Shown piece after piece: positions 16,466 to 25,668 of a stretch of 64,000 nt of DNA. Source of the DNA: Bacillota bacterium (lineage in GTDB: Bacteria; Bacillota; Clostridia; Christensenellales; UMGS416); the NCBI GenBank assembly GCA_023435705.1, contig JAEYRH010000016.1:62001-126000 (forward strand). Direction: 5' to 3'. The number at the start of each line of letters is the position of its first letter. The stretch's first letter is position 1. The position numbers and the translations under genes are program-made. The notes under the pieces are model-generated. The model searched no databases, was not told the origin of the DNA, and saw only the letters and a program-made list of their open reading frames with translations.

Positions 16466-18817
16466 TTGGAAAAACGCCAGATCCGCCTTGCCATACGGGA
16501 GTTCGTCGAGTCCATGTTTATGGAGGGCGACCTTGTTGCTGCTGCCTCGCCATTGCGGGCCGTGGAGGGCACCCGTGTGCACAAGGCCATCCAGGCGGAT
16601 CGAGGGGATGGGTATTCCGCCGAGGTTTCCGTGTCCTTCACTGCTTCCGGGGAGTATGTGGATCTGAACCTGTTTGGCCGCATTGACGGTTTGATTCAGA
16701 ATGCAGACGGCGTCACGATTGAGGAAATCAAATCGGTGCGTGGCCACATGCCCCGGGAGGGGTTCGACGGGTTGGAGGTGCATTGGGCACAGGCCAAGGT
16801 GTACGCTGCGATTTATGCCAATGACCACGGCTTGTATTCCATTACGGTTCAGCTGGTCTACTACGATATCCCACGAGCGCGAGAGCACCGATATGAACGC
16901 CGTTTCACTGCACAGGAGCTTCTTGATTGGCTGGCAGATCTTTGTGATCGGTATCTTCATTTTGTTGACCAGGAGGAAAGGCGCCTGAGGGCGATGAGCC
17001 TCGCCATCGGGCAGATGGGCTTTCCCTACGAGGTTATCCGCCCAGGCCAGCAGGAGATGATCGCCGCCGTCTACAACCACATCAAGACCGGCGACTGCCT
17101 GTATGTGTCCGCACCGACCGGCACGGGCAAGACGATGGGCGCACTGTTTCCCGCCGTGAAAGCGCTGGCCGACGGTCACTGCCGAAAGCTCTTTTATCTC
17201 ACGGCCAGAAACCCGGTGAAAGCCGTGGCGGAGGATGCGTTCAAGGTGCTGCTGAAGCGGGGTTTTGCGCTGCGGGGCATCACAATGACTGCCAAAGACA
17301 AGCTTTGCCCCATGCCGGATGGCACGCCCTGCCACCCGGAGCATTGCCTCAGGGCCGCGGGGTTTTACGACAGATTGTTCCCGGCGCTCGATGAAGTGCC
17401 GCCGGTGGGGCACATGGGCCGCAAGGATGTGGAGAAGCTGGCGGAAAAGCACTGCCTCTGCCCCCATGAGTTTTCGCTCTTCATTGCAGAAATCTGTGAC
17501 CTGATCATCTGTGACTATAACAATGCCTTTGACCCGCGCGTCAAGATCAAGCGCTTCTTTGAGCGTGGCGGGGAGTATGCCCTGCTGGTGGACGAGGCCC
17601 ACAACATGGTGGACCGGGCCCGAGACATGTTTTCTGCGGAGCTGGCCGAGCCGGCTATCCGGTCATTCTTGAGCAGCCTGCCATTGTTTCTGGAGGAAGG
17701 CGCGCTGGCTCTCTCGGATGCCGCGATGGCGATGGCCGAACAGCTTGGGGAGCTCCGGCCGGCATTGGAAGGAGCACAGGGCGGGGAAGCCCCGTTGGAA
17801 TCGGTGCCCGGGGGATTGCTGGACGCAGTGGGGCAGTTCATCGGGGAAGCGGAGCCGATGTTGGCGTTTCAGGCAGACAACAGCCTTGGTAAGGAGTTTT
17901 TATACCTCTACTTCATGGCGAAGGTCTTCTTTGATGTGGCGGAAGATATGGATGAGCGATTCCGTGTGATCCTGAGAGACACACCGGAAGGGGTATCTCT
18001 GTTTGTGCGCTGTATCGATCCGTCGGCGCTGCTCAAGCAGGCGCTGAAGAAGATCCATTGCGCGATCTTTTTCTCAGCAACACTGACGCCGTTTCAATAC
18101 TATTCCCGGCTCACCGGCACTGGCGGTGATGCAAGCTGCCTGATGCTGCCGTCTCCCTTTCCATCGGAGCACCTAAAGGTGATATCGCTGGATGTGGACA
18201 CCACCTATGCCCGCCGAGAAGGCACGCTCAATAAGCTGGTGGATGCGCTGTCTGCCTTTGTGCGGGGCAGGGCGGGGAACTATTTGCTGTTCTTCCCATC
18301 CTATTACTACATGCAAAAGGCTCATGAGCTGTTTACCGTGCGAAACCCCGGGGTGTTTGCACCGATGCAAGCCTCCGGCATGAGTGAGCGTGACAGGGCT
18401 GCTTTCCTGCGGCACTTTGACGGAGAGCATGATGGTGGGATGGCAGCATTCGCTGTGATGGGCGGCATCTTTGGCGAGGGGATTGACCTGGCCGGTGACC
18501 GCGTGATCGGTGTGGCCATTGTTGGTGTTGGGATGCCGCAGCTTTGCCTGGAGCGCAATCTGATCCAGCAATACCATGATAATCGTGAGGAGCCTGGTTA
18601 TGAGTTCGCCTATGTGATCCCTGGCTTCAACCGCGTGATGCAGGCGGTGGGCAGGCTCATCCGCAGTGAGACAGACCGTGGGGTTGTGTTGCTTGCCGAC
18701 CGGCGCTTTGGATGGCAGCAATACCGGCAGATGATCCCCGAATGGTGGACGCCTATGCTGCCAGCCCGCAGCTCTGCTGAAGTGGAGCGGGCAGTGATGG
18801 CGTTCTGGGAACTATGA
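16466..18817 (+). CDS. XPD/DinG-family DNA helicase with N-terminal nuclease-like domain
   Basis: I place the start at TTG 16466, six bases after GGAGGG; a longer frame upstream runs through repeats and is not credible. The 783-residue product has two parts. Residues 1-190 look like a Cas4/RecB-type PD-(D/E)XK nuclease: Asp74 in GRIDGL, the ExK motif EEIKS (86-90) and the QAKVYAAIY motif (about 110-118). The rest is a superfamily 2 Rad3/XPD/DinG helicase with Walker A APTGTGKT (about 216-223), an iron-sulfur cysteine region (about 280-335, containing CPMPDGTPCHPEHC and HCLCPHEF), the DEAH box VDEAHNM (about 375), and C-terminal motifs GIFGEGIDLAG and QAVGRLIRSETDRG. It probably acts in DNA repair on 5'-flapped or branched DNA. 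Confidence 0.88.
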   Translation: MEKRQIRLAIREFVESMFMEGDLVAAASPLRAVEGTRVHKAIQADRGDGYSAEVSVSFTASGEYVDLNLFGRIDGLIQNADGVTIEEIKSVRGHMPREGFDGLEVHWAQAKVYAAIYANDHGLYSITVQLVYYDIPRAREHRYERRFTAQELLDWLADLCDRYLHFVDQEERRLRAMSLAIGQMGFPYEVIRPGQQEMIAAVYNHIKTGDCLYVSAPTGTGKTMGALFPAVKALADGHCRKLFYLTARNPVKAVAEDAFKVLLKRGFALRGITMTAKDKLCPMPDGTPCHPEHCLRAAGFYDRLFPALDEVPPVGHMGRKDVEKLAEKHCLCPHEFSLFIAEICDLIICDYNNAFDPRVKIKRFFERGGEYALLVDEAHNMVDRARDMFSAELAEPAIRSFLSSLPLFLEEGALALSDAAMAMAEQLGELRPALEGAQGGEAPLESVPGGLLDAVGQFIGEAEPMLAFQADNSLGKEFLYLYFMAKVFFDVAEDMDERFRVILRDTPEGVSLFVRCIDPSALLKQALKKIHCAIFFSATLTPFQYYSRLTGTGGDASCLMLPSPFPSEHLKVISLDVDTTYARREGTLNKLVDALSAFVRGRAGNYLLFFPSYYYMQKAHELFTVRNPGVFAPMQASGMSERDRAAFLRHFDGEHDGGMAAFAVMGGIFGEGIDLAGDRVIGVAIVGVGMPQLCLERNLIQQYHDNREEPGYEFAYVIPGFNRVMQAVGRLIRSETDRGVVLLADRRFGWQQYRQMIPEWWTPMLPARSSAEVERAVMAFWEL

Positions 18818-18851
18818 TTTTTCGGTATTTTCAGGAAAACCTTGCTCAAAG

Positions 18852-18857
18852 TATAAT
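18852..18857 (+). promoter_or_regulatory. -10 element of the SRP RNA gene
   Basis: A perfect TATAAT lies 24 bases before the first paired base of the SRP RNA. The -35 region is poor. Confidence 0.4.
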
Positions 18858-18880
18858 TTTCAGATAAAATAAACACCTAA

Positions 18881-19018
18881 CCGCCGTTGAACTCATCCCG
18901 GCAGCGGGACCCGTGCAACGTGACGCCGCGAACCATGTCAGGTCCGGAAGGAAGCAGCATTAAGCGGAGCGCTCCGTGTGCCGCGGGTATCCTGTTGTCG
19001 GGGTGAGTTGAACGGCGG
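18881..19018 (+). ncRNA. ffs: Signal recognition particle RNA (small bacterial type)
   Basis: The universally conserved domain IV is present as GTCAGGTCCGGAAGGAAGCAG (about 18938-18958), which binds Ffh. The flanks pair into a long hairpin: CCGCCGTTGAACTCATCCC at the 5' end with GGGGTGAGTTGAACGGCGG at the 3' end. A T-run follows directly at 19019, so the closing stem can also terminate transcription. Length is about 138 bases with no Alu-type domain visible, so this is the short form rather than the roughly 270-base Bacillus form. Mature ends are approximate. Confidence 0.95.
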
Positions 19019-19044
19019 TTTTTCTATACACTTTTGTCATTTTT

Positions 19045-19053
19045 TGTTATACT
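19045..19053 (+). promoter_or_regulatory. Extended -10 promoter before the MBOAT gene
   Basis: TGTTATACT is an extended -10 located 50 bases before the ATG at 19103. No clear -35 is seen. Confidence 0.4.
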
Positions 19054-19102
19054 ATGTGCAGAATTATTTATACTCATAACTCTATATACAGAGGAAACCG
19101 CG

Positions 19103-20530
19103 ATGGTCTTTTCGAGTTTTTCGTTTTTAGCCTTCTTTATGCCTCTTGTAATCATGCTTCATTTCCTGTCCAAGAATATTCACTGGCGAAACGGCGTCTT
19201 GTTGTTGTTCTCCGTATTCTTTTATAGCTGGGGCGAGCCGGTCTGGGTGTTGTCCATGTTGTTTTCCACCCTGGTCAATTATGGTTTCGGCCTTGCCATT
19301 AGCCGGTCCACCTCAGCACCGGCGCGCAAAATCATGCTGGCCCTGGCCGCAGTTGTCAGCCTGATGTTTCTGGCATACTTCAAATACTCCTCCTTTGTTG
19401 AGAACACGGTGAACGCCTTGTTGGGCATTCACACTGTGGTTCCACCCAAGACCTTGCCGATCGGGATTTCCTTTTACACATTCCAGATTCTGACCTACAC
19501 TGTGGATGTGTATCGCGGCAAGACCCCAGTGCAAAAAAGCCCCTTTCTTTTGCTGCTATATATCAGTTTCTTCCCTCAGCTAATTGCAGGACCCATCGTG
19601 CAGTATGGTGATATTGAGCCCATGCTCATGACACGTAGCACATCGCTGGATAAGTTTACTTCCGGAATGAAGCGCTTCATCATTGGCCTTGCGAAGAAAA
19701 CACTGCTGGCCAATGTTTGCGGAAAATTGCTTGGCACAATGGCGATGGCTGGAGCGCCGGAGGGCCTATCGGTGACAGGCGCTTGGGTTGGGATGGTGCT
19801 CTTCGCCCTGCAAATCTATTTTGACTTTTCCGGCTATTCCGATATGGCCATTGGCATGGCGCGGGCATTTGGCTTTGAACTCAAAGAGAATTTCAATTAC
19901 CCCTATGTCTCCAAATCCATCTCGGAGTTTTGGCGCCGCTGGCATATGTCGCTCGGCGCGTTCTTCAGAGACTACCTTTACATCCCCCTGGGCGGCAACA
20001 AGGTTGGGAAATGGCGGCTGGTGATGAACCTTGCCGTCGTGTGGATGCTCACCGGGCTGTGGCATGGTGCCTCCTGGAATTTCGTGGTGTGGGGGCTTTA
20101 CTACGGTGTCATCATTATCCTGGAGCGGCTGGTGTATGGCAAAGCGCTGGAGCGGCTGCCTTCTTTCACCCGGATAGGTTATTCACTTGTGCTTGTGCTC
20201 GTGGGGTGGGCGCTGTTTTATTATGAAAACCTGAGCATGGGCATGCAGCATGTTGGGGCGATGTTTGGCGTTGGTGCGTCAGGTTTCATTGATGACAAGA
20301 CAATATTTGCACTGAAGGATAAGGCTTTGTTTCTGCCGATCGCGCTGGTAGCCTGCCTCCCTGTGAAAGAATTGGTTCAAAAGGCGATCAGAGCACCCAA
20401 ACGCATGCCAACTTTTTTGGTGCGGGCCGTCCCGGTGGTTCAATATGTGGCCATCAGCGCGTTGTTAGCCTTGACACTTTTGGCATTGGTTGGACAGAGT
20501 TTCAACCCGTTTCTCTACTTCCGGTTCTAG
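19103..20530 (+). CDS. MBOAT-family membrane O-acyltransferase (AlgI/DltB type)
   Basis: The 475-residue integral membrane protein has about ten hydrophobic helices. The family core is clear: GISFYTFQILTYTVDVYRG, FFPQLIAGPIVQY, DFSGYSDMAIGMARAFGF, the invariant FWRRWHMSLGAFFRDYLYIPLGG, and WMLTGLWHGASWNFVVWG with the catalytic histidine. Members pass acyl groups, usually acetyl, across the membrane to surface polysaccharide. ATG at 19103 lies behind AGAGG. The next gene, 10 bases on, encodes the usual DHHW partner that delivers the group to the polymer outside the cell. Confidence 0.93.
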   Translation: MVFSSFSFLAFFMPLVIMLHFLSKNIHWRNGVLLLFSVFFYSWGEPVWVLSMLFSTLVNYGFGLAISRSTSAPARKIMLALAAVVSLMFLAYFKYSSFVENTVNALLGIHTVVPPKTLPIGISFYTFQILTYTVDVYRGKTPVQKSPFLLLLYISFFPQLIAGPIVQYGDIEPMLMTRSTSLDKFTSGMKRFIIGLAKKTLLANVCGKLLGTMAMAGAPEGLSVTGAWVGMVLFALQIYFDFSGYSDMAIGMARAFGFELKENFNYPYVSKSISEFWRRWHMSLGAFFRDYLYIPLGGNKVGKWRLVMNLAVVWMLTGLWHGASWNFVVWGLYYGVIIILERLVYGKALERLPSFTRIGYSLVLVLVGWALFYYENLSMGMQHVGAMFGVGASGFIDDKTIFALKDKALFLPIALVACLPVKELVQKAIRAPKRMPTFLVRAVPVVQYVAISALLALTLLALVGQSFNPFLYFRF

Positions 20531-20540
20531 GAGTAAGACA

Positions 20541-21989
20541 ATGCAGCACACTGGCAAGAAACCCTTCTCTTTGGCAGGCCTGCTGTTCTCCCTGTTGTGG
20601 ATTGGTATGCTGACCGCTGTCGGCGTTTCGCTGGCGTTCAACCGCAGCACCGGGCCCACCTATTCCGAGCAGGAGAATCGGATGCTTCAGGGCCTTCCGG
20701 AGCTTTCCTTTGGCAGTATGCTAAGTGGCAGCTTTTCCGGTGAGTTTGAAAACTACCTGCTGGATCATTTCGTGCTGCGTGATGAATTCACCGCAGCCAT
20801 CAAGGAGTATGAGACCTGGATGAGCGTTGCGTCGTTTGAGGAGACTCTGCTCGCAGTGGAGGAGCAGAAGGATCAGCTGATGGCAGATATCACCACGCTG
20901 CCCCCCATTCAGGAACCAGATCTCATGGGAGATGGCGAAGGAGTATCCTCCTTTGTGTTTTCAAGCCCAGAAGAAACGTCAGTGGCATCTCCCGGCCAGT
21001 ATGAACCGGCTACCAATACTGTGGCACCCACTGTGGCTTCCGCTTGTGCCGTCTCTGCTGCGCCCACACCGAACCCAACATATCCTTCCGTCGTCAGCTT
21101 GTTTTACACGGTAAACGGCAAAAAGGTTGCGCTGCAATCCTACAAAGCCAAGAATGTGGAATATGCGGCCAAGGTGGTCAATTCCTATGCGGGCTGCCTG
21201 AACCCCGGCGGGCGATTGTGCTATATCATGGTCCCTTCCAGTTATGTGATGAACAAGTATATCCTCAATAAGTCTGCTACAGGGTTGAGTTCCAACATCG
21301 AGGATTGCCTGCGAGCCAATGTTGCTGATAATGTAGAGGTATTTTCTGTCGCTGATATATTGGCAGGGCCCATCAGCAGTGGTGAGTATGTTTTCTTCCG
21401 AACAGACAGGCACTGGACGCCGCTGGGCTGCCATTACGTGTATGAAGCCATGATGAACAGACTGGGCATGCAGCCGGTGCCCTATTCCCAATACACGATC
21501 ACGAAGGAGTACCCGTTTTTGGGCACGTTGTATCGTGACAACCCCACAGCCAGCATGAAGCGCAACCCGGACACGATGGATATCGTCCAGCCATATGGCG
21601 AGGCAACTTTTTACGAAGTGACGTCACCTAACAATCTCACCGCCAGGCCTATCCTGGATATGAAAGCGCCTTCCAGGGACCGCCATGCCATTTATCTGGG
21701 CAACACCCGCGCCGCTTGGTCCGTGATCAAAACCAAGGCCAATACGGGCCGAAAAGCGATAGTCATCCGGGATTCTTTTGGGTTGATACTCTCACCTTAT
21801 TTAATCCCGCACTATGATGAAATCCATATGGTCAACCCTACTTACTTCAGGAAAAAGGCTGCCGGCGGATCCGTCGGGGAGTTGATGAAACAGTATGGCA
21901 TCGACGATTGTTATATCGTGATCGGCGACATCCATTCCTATAACAATGAGTTTCTCGTTTCAATCATGCCAAGGATATTGACAAAATAG
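20541..21989 (+). CDS. DHHW/AlgX-like extracellular acetyltransferase partner
   Basis: The 482-residue protein has one N-terminal membrane anchor (about residues 10-30), an NRSTGPTYSEQENRML segment common in this family, a low-complexity proline/threonine stretch (about 130-190) and an SGNH-like fold. RTDRHWTPLG (about 287-296) is the DHHW-type catalytic motif with the second His of DHHW replaced by Arg and the catalytic Asp-His kept; VIRDSFG in the last quarter would contain the nucleophile serine. ATG at 20541 follows TAGGAG. With the MBOAT gene it forms a two-gene surface acetylation unit; the polymer is unknown. Confidence 0.82.
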   Translation: MQHTGKKPFSLAGLLFSLLWIGMLTAVGVSLAFNRSTGPTYSEQENRMLQGLPELSFGSMLSGSFSGEFENYLLDHFVLRDEFTAAIKEYETWMSVASFEETLLAVEEQKDQLMADITTLPPIQEPDLMGDGEGVSSFVFSSPEETSVASPGQYEPATNTVAPTVASACAVSAAPTPNPTYPSVVSLFYTVNGKKVALQSYKAKNVEYAAKVVNSYAGCLNPGGRLCYIMVPSSYVMNKYILNKSATGLSSNIEDCLRANVADNVEVFSVADILAGPISSGEYVFFRTDRHWTPLGCHYVYEAMMNRLGMQPVPYSQYTITKEYPFLGTLYRDNPTASMKRNPDTMDIVQPYGEATFYEVTSPNNLTARPILDMKAPSRDRHAIYLGNTRAAWSVIKTKANTGRKAIVIRDSFGLILSPYLIPHYDEIHMVNPTYFRKKAAGGSVGELMKQYGIDDCYIVIGDIHSYNNEFLVSIMPRILTK

Positions 21990-22055
21990 GGTGTATCCGT
22001 TGGTTGGCCAGTCGGGTGGTTCCGAATGGGTGTGCATGCGACGGAAGGTTTGTGA

Positions 22056-22061
22056 TATAAT
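22056..22061 (+). promoter_or_regulatory. -10 of tex
   Basis: TGATATAAT gives an extended -10 about 35 bases before the tex ATG, without a convincing -35. Confidence 0.4.
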
Positions 22062-22096
22062 ACCGCCGCAGCAATCACCTGGAGGGCTATAAATCC

Positions 22097-24250
22097 ATGG
22101 CAGACATCACTACCCGCCTCATTGAGGAATTCAAGATACGCCGCGACCAAGTGGAGAATACGATCAAGCTCGTGGACGAAGGCAACACCATCCCCTTCAT
22201 CGCCCGTTACCGCAAGGAAATGACCGGATCGCTGGACGACCAGGTGCTTCGCGAGTTGCACGAGCGGCTTGTCTATCTGCGTAGCCTGGAGGCTCGCCGC
22301 GAGGAAGTGCGCCGATTGATTGAGGAGCAGGGGCAGTTGTCCGATGATGTTGCTGCCGCTATAGCAAAGGCTGATTCATTGACCGACCTGGAGGACATTT
22401 ATCGGCCCTTCCGCCCCAAACGCCGCACCAGGGCTTCCATCGCAAAGGAAAAGGGCCTGGAGCCGCTGGCTACCATTCTGCTGCTTCAAAACCCCAAGCA
22501 AAGTCCTGAAGTGGAAGCTCAGCCATTCGTGAATTCTGAAAAGGGTGTGGAGGATGTGGAAGCGGCGCTGCTGGGCGCACGTGACATCCTCGCCGAGCTT
22601 GTGAGTGATAATGCCGAGCACCGCAAGCTTATCCGCGAGCTCACCCAGCGGGAGGGCTTTCTTATCACAAAGGCCAAGAAGGAAGAGGATTCCCCCTACC
22701 GAATGTATTATGACTACCGTGAACCGGTGGCCCGTGTGGCACCGCACCGGGTTTCGGCGATTGACCGCGGCGAGCGTGAGGGCTTTTTGCTGGTGAAACT
22801 GGAGGCACCTGAAGCACTGATCGTGGAGATATTGAAGCGCAAAATTGTGAAGAACCAATCCACAATGGCCCGCCAGGTGGAGCTGGCGGTGGAGGATGCA
22901 TACAACCGGCTCATTCAGCCTTCCATTGAGACCGAGGTGCGCAACGCTCTGTCCGACGCAGCGTCGGACAAGGCAATCAAGGTGTTTTCCCAGAACCTTA
23001 AGGGGCTGTTGATGCAGCCACCGGTGAAAGCAAACGCCGTGCTGGGCTTGGATCCAGGGTTTCGCACCGGCTGCAAGCTGGCAGTTGTGGATGGTATTGG
23101 CAATGTGCTGCACACCGGCGTAATATACCCCACGCCGCCGCAGAGCAAGATTGAGGAAAGTGCCCGCATCGTGAAAGCACTGATCGAGAAATTCAACATC
23201 GAAATTGTTGCCATTGGCAACGGAACGGCGTCTCGTGAGACGGAGCAGTTTGCAGCCGATGTGCTGAAGAGCCTGAGCCGAAAGGTTTATTATGTGATCG
23301 TGAGCGAGGCCGGCGCATCAGTCTATTCGGCCTCAAAGCTGGCGGCAGAAGAGTTTCCGGAATTTGATGTGTCGCTGCGCAGCGCCGTTTCCATCGCCCG
23401 CCGCTTGCAGGACCCGCTTGCAGAGCTTGTGAAGATTGACCCGAAGGCCATCGGCGTGGGCCAATACCAGCATGACGTGAACCAGAAGAAGCTGGGCGAG
23501 GCGTTGGGCGGCGTGGTGGAAGACTGCGTGAACGCGGTGGGTGTGGATGTAAACACGGCTTCGCCGTCGCTTCTGGGCTATGTGGCAGGCATCAATGGCA
23601 CAGTGGCGGCCAACATTGTGAGCTATCGCGGCGAGGTGGGGCGCATCCGCAGCCGGAAGGAACTCCTGAAGGTGAAAAAGCTGGGGGCCAAAGCTTTTGA
23701 GCAATGCGCCGGGTTCCTGCGCATCCCAGGCGGGAAAGACATTTTAGACAACACCGGTGTGCACCCTGAATCCTATGAGGCAGCGGAGAAGCTGCTTGTT
23801 CTCACGGGCCTTTCCTTGAATGATGTGGCGGAGCGCCGTATCGGCAGCCTCGTGCCGGAGGTGCAAAAGCGTGGCTTGGAGAAGGTGGCCCAACAGATCG
23901 GCGTGGGCGCACCCACCTTGCAGGACATACTGGATGAACTGATAAAGCCGGGCCGCGATCCCCGTGACGAGCTGCCTAAGCCCATTCTTTCGAGTGATGT
24001 GCTGGAGATGAAAGACTTGGCCCCCGGCATGGTGCTGAACGGCACCGTGCGCAATGTGGCCGACTTTGGCGCGTTCGTGGACATTGGCGTGCATCAGGAT
24101 GGCCTGGTGCACGTGAGCGAACTTGCAGACAGGTTCGTGAAGAACCCGATGGATGTGGTTCGTGTGGGCGATGTGGTGAAGGTAAAGGTGCTGGCAGTGG
24201 ATGTGCAGCGCAAGCGGATTTCCTTGTCGATGAAGGGGCTAAAGAATTAA
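22097..24250 (+). CDS. tex: Tex-family RNA-binding transcription accessory protein
   Basis: The 717-residue protein shows the full Tex layout: N-terminal helical region with NTIPFIARYRKEMTG, a YqgF/RNase H-like domain (VLGLDPGFRTGCKLAVVDG and IAIGNGTASRETEQF-like VAIGNGTASRETEQFAAD), helix-hairpin-helix repeats with DVNTASPSLLGYVAGI, and a C-terminal S1 domain (GMVLNGTVRNVADFGAFVDIG). Tex binds nucleic acid and affects transcription and ribosome-linked processes. It starts with ATG after GGAGGG and stands alone as a transcription unit. Confidence 0.97.
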   Translation: MADITTRLIEEFKIRRDQVENTIKLVDEGNTIPFIARYRKEMTGSLDDQVLRELHERLVYLRSLEARREEVRRLIEEQGQLSDDVAAAIAKADSLTDLEDIYRPFRPKRRTRASIAKEKGLEPLATILLLQNPKQSPEVEAQPFVNSEKGVEDVEAALLGARDILAELVSDNAEHRKLIRELTQREGFLITKAKKEEDSPYRMYYDYREPVARVAPHRVSAIDRGEREGFLLVKLEAPEALIVEILKRKIVKNQSTMARQVELAVEDAYNRLIQPSIETEVRNALSDAASDKAIKVFSQNLKGLLMQPPVKANAVLGLDPGFRTGCKLAVVDGIGNVLHTGVIYPTPPQSKIEESARIVKALIEKFNIEIVAIGNGTASRETEQFAADVLKSLSRKVYYVIVSEAGASVYSASKLAAEEFPEFDVSLRSAVSIARRLQDPLAELVKIDPKAIGVGQYQHDVNQKKLGEALGGVVEDCVNAVGVDVNTASPSLLGYVAGINGTVAANIVSYRGEVGRIRSRKELLKVKKLGAKAFEQCAGFLRIPGGKDILDNTGVHPESYEAAEKLLVLTGLSLNDVAERRIGSLVPEVQKRGLEKVAQQIGVGAPTLQDILDELIKPGRDPRDELPKPILSSDVLEMKDLAPGMVLNGTVRNVADFGAFVDIGVHQDGLVHVSELADRFVKNPMDVVRVGDVVKVKVLAVDVQRKRISLSMKGLKN

Positions 24251-24314
24251 GTCAGGAATGGCACATCACATCGAGCAAACGATGGCATTGCGCCGAATAC
24301 ATGGAGTGGTCTAA

Positions 24315-25130
24315 ATGGCTCATTGGTTGGAAGTCATCCGAAAGCGCAGTTCCTGCCGTTCCTTTGATGGCAGGCCGCTTTCAGCAGAAGAAGTTGTGTC
24401 ATTGGAGCAGGCATTTCACCAATGCCGAGATAACCCCTTCGGCGCAGATGTTCGGTAGCCAATCCTCAGCAAAGACAAGCTGGCGGGCAAAAAGCTTGGC
24501 ACCTACGGCGTGATCAGGGGGGCATCCACCTATTTCGCCGGTGTGGTGAGAACCGGAGACAAAGACAGAGAAGGTCTGGGCTGGTCGATGGAAAAGGCTG
24601 TGCTGGAAGCAGCCGCATTGGGTATGGGCAGTTGCTGGCTGGCCGGCACCTACAACAGAGAAGATTTCTCGCAAGTTGTGCAAATGGGTGACGATGAGCG
24701 CATTGTCTGCGTATCACCAATTGGCCATGCTGCTGACCGGCGCACGCTGCTGGACACAATGATGCGTGGAGTGGTCGGTTCAGCCCGGCGCAAACCATGG
24801 CCCGCTTTGTTCTTTGATAGCACCCTCGACAAACCACTGACGGACGAAGCGGCAGGGCAGTGGCGCGACGCGCTGGAAGCCATGCGGCTGGCACCGTCAG
24901 CATCCAACGGCCAGCCATGGCGCGTGGTGAGGCAGGGGGATGCATTTCATTTCTACCGCAACACCGGCTACGGTGACATCACTCGGGTAGATATGGGCAT
25001 CGCAGCCTGCCACTTTGAGCTGGTGGCAAGGGATCTTGGCTTGCCTGGTGAGTGGATATTTGAGGATCCAGGCATTGGCGGTAGCACAAGTCTTGCCTAT
25101 GCATTTACATGGAGTCAGTCGGCTCGCTGA
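24315..25130 (+). pseudogene. Nitroreductase-family gene interrupted by an in-frame TAG
   Basis: ATG at 24315 with GGAG upstream opens a frame starting MAHWLEVIRKRSSCRSFDG, a normal nitroreductase N-terminus. It stops at TAG 24456-24458 (codon 48). The same frame, without any shift, continues after the stop as LAGKKLGTYGVIRGASTYF and runs to 25130 with ALGMGSCWLAGTYNR and the second-domain segment RLAPSASNGQPWRV. So the full reading unit is 272 codons (including its terminal stop) with one internal amber codon. The family (two nitroreductase-like halves, FMN-binding) is common in Clostridia. Simple explanations are a recent nonsense mutation or a base-call error. An internal GTG at 24510 could in principle restart the C-terminal 206 residues. 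Confidence 0.8.
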
Positions 25131-25668
25131 CTTGTTTAATTCCTTCCATTGCTTCCTGTAAGAAGATTTGATCCCTCACCTGCACGAATTTGCCCAGATA
25201 AGTTTGAGGCACGCTGTCGTGGATCAATTGAAGCGCATCCTCAGGGCTTGCCCAGTCCAACTCAAAACCATTCATCGTTTCCTGATCAGTAAAGCTAGGT
25301 TCAGTGCAGTTACCCACTACTGTTGCAAGGTAGCAGTGCGATGTTTGCATAATGCCCCATGCATTTCGGAGCTCTTCAATCATTCCCACCTCGCCCAGCA
25401 TCTCAATGGAACATCCTGCTTCCTCCAGCACCTCGCGGTGCAGCGCCTGCTCAATCGATTCGCCGGGCTCAACACCACCTCCCGGCAGCTTATAGTAGTT
25501 GTCTGTGGATACATACAGCAACGCAATCTGCCCCAAGCCATTCATCACCACGGCCCGGGCTGCGGCCCGCATTTTGCTGCTTTGCTGAGGCGATGGCTCC
25601 AGCCCCACATCCTGTTCGGTCAGCTTGCATATCATTCGCATCGGTTGCAACCCGCCTTCAGTCATCAT
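25105..25668 (-). CDS. Nudix hydrolase
   Basis: The 187-residue protein contains a complete Nudix box, GGGVEPGESIEQALHREVLEEAGC (read as G then x5-E then x7-REVLEEAG), at about residues 62-85. The fold starts at AAARAVVMNGLGQIALLYV. The substrate, likely a nucleoside diphosphate derivative, cannot be inferred. The start overlaps the stop of the upstream GGDEF-RHH gene by 11 bases, so the pair is co-transcribed. Its 3' end overlaps the nitroreductase pseudogene by 26 bases, tail to tail. Confidence 0.9.
   Translation of the reverse strand: MMTEGGLQPMRMICKLTEQDVGLEPSPQQSSKMRAAARAVVMNGLGQIALLYVSTDNYYKLPGGGVEPGESIEQALHREVLEEAGCSIEMLGEVGMIEELRNAWGIMQTSHCYLATVVGNCTEPSFTDQETMNGFELDWASPEDALQLIHDSVPQTYLGKFVQVRDQIFLQEAMEGIKQVSEPTDSM

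Noticed and set aside
24456..24458. Pyrrolysine reading of the in-frame TAG in the nitroreductase
   Set aside because: No pyl genes are in the window, many genes here end with TAG, and nitroreductases are not known to use pyrrolysine.
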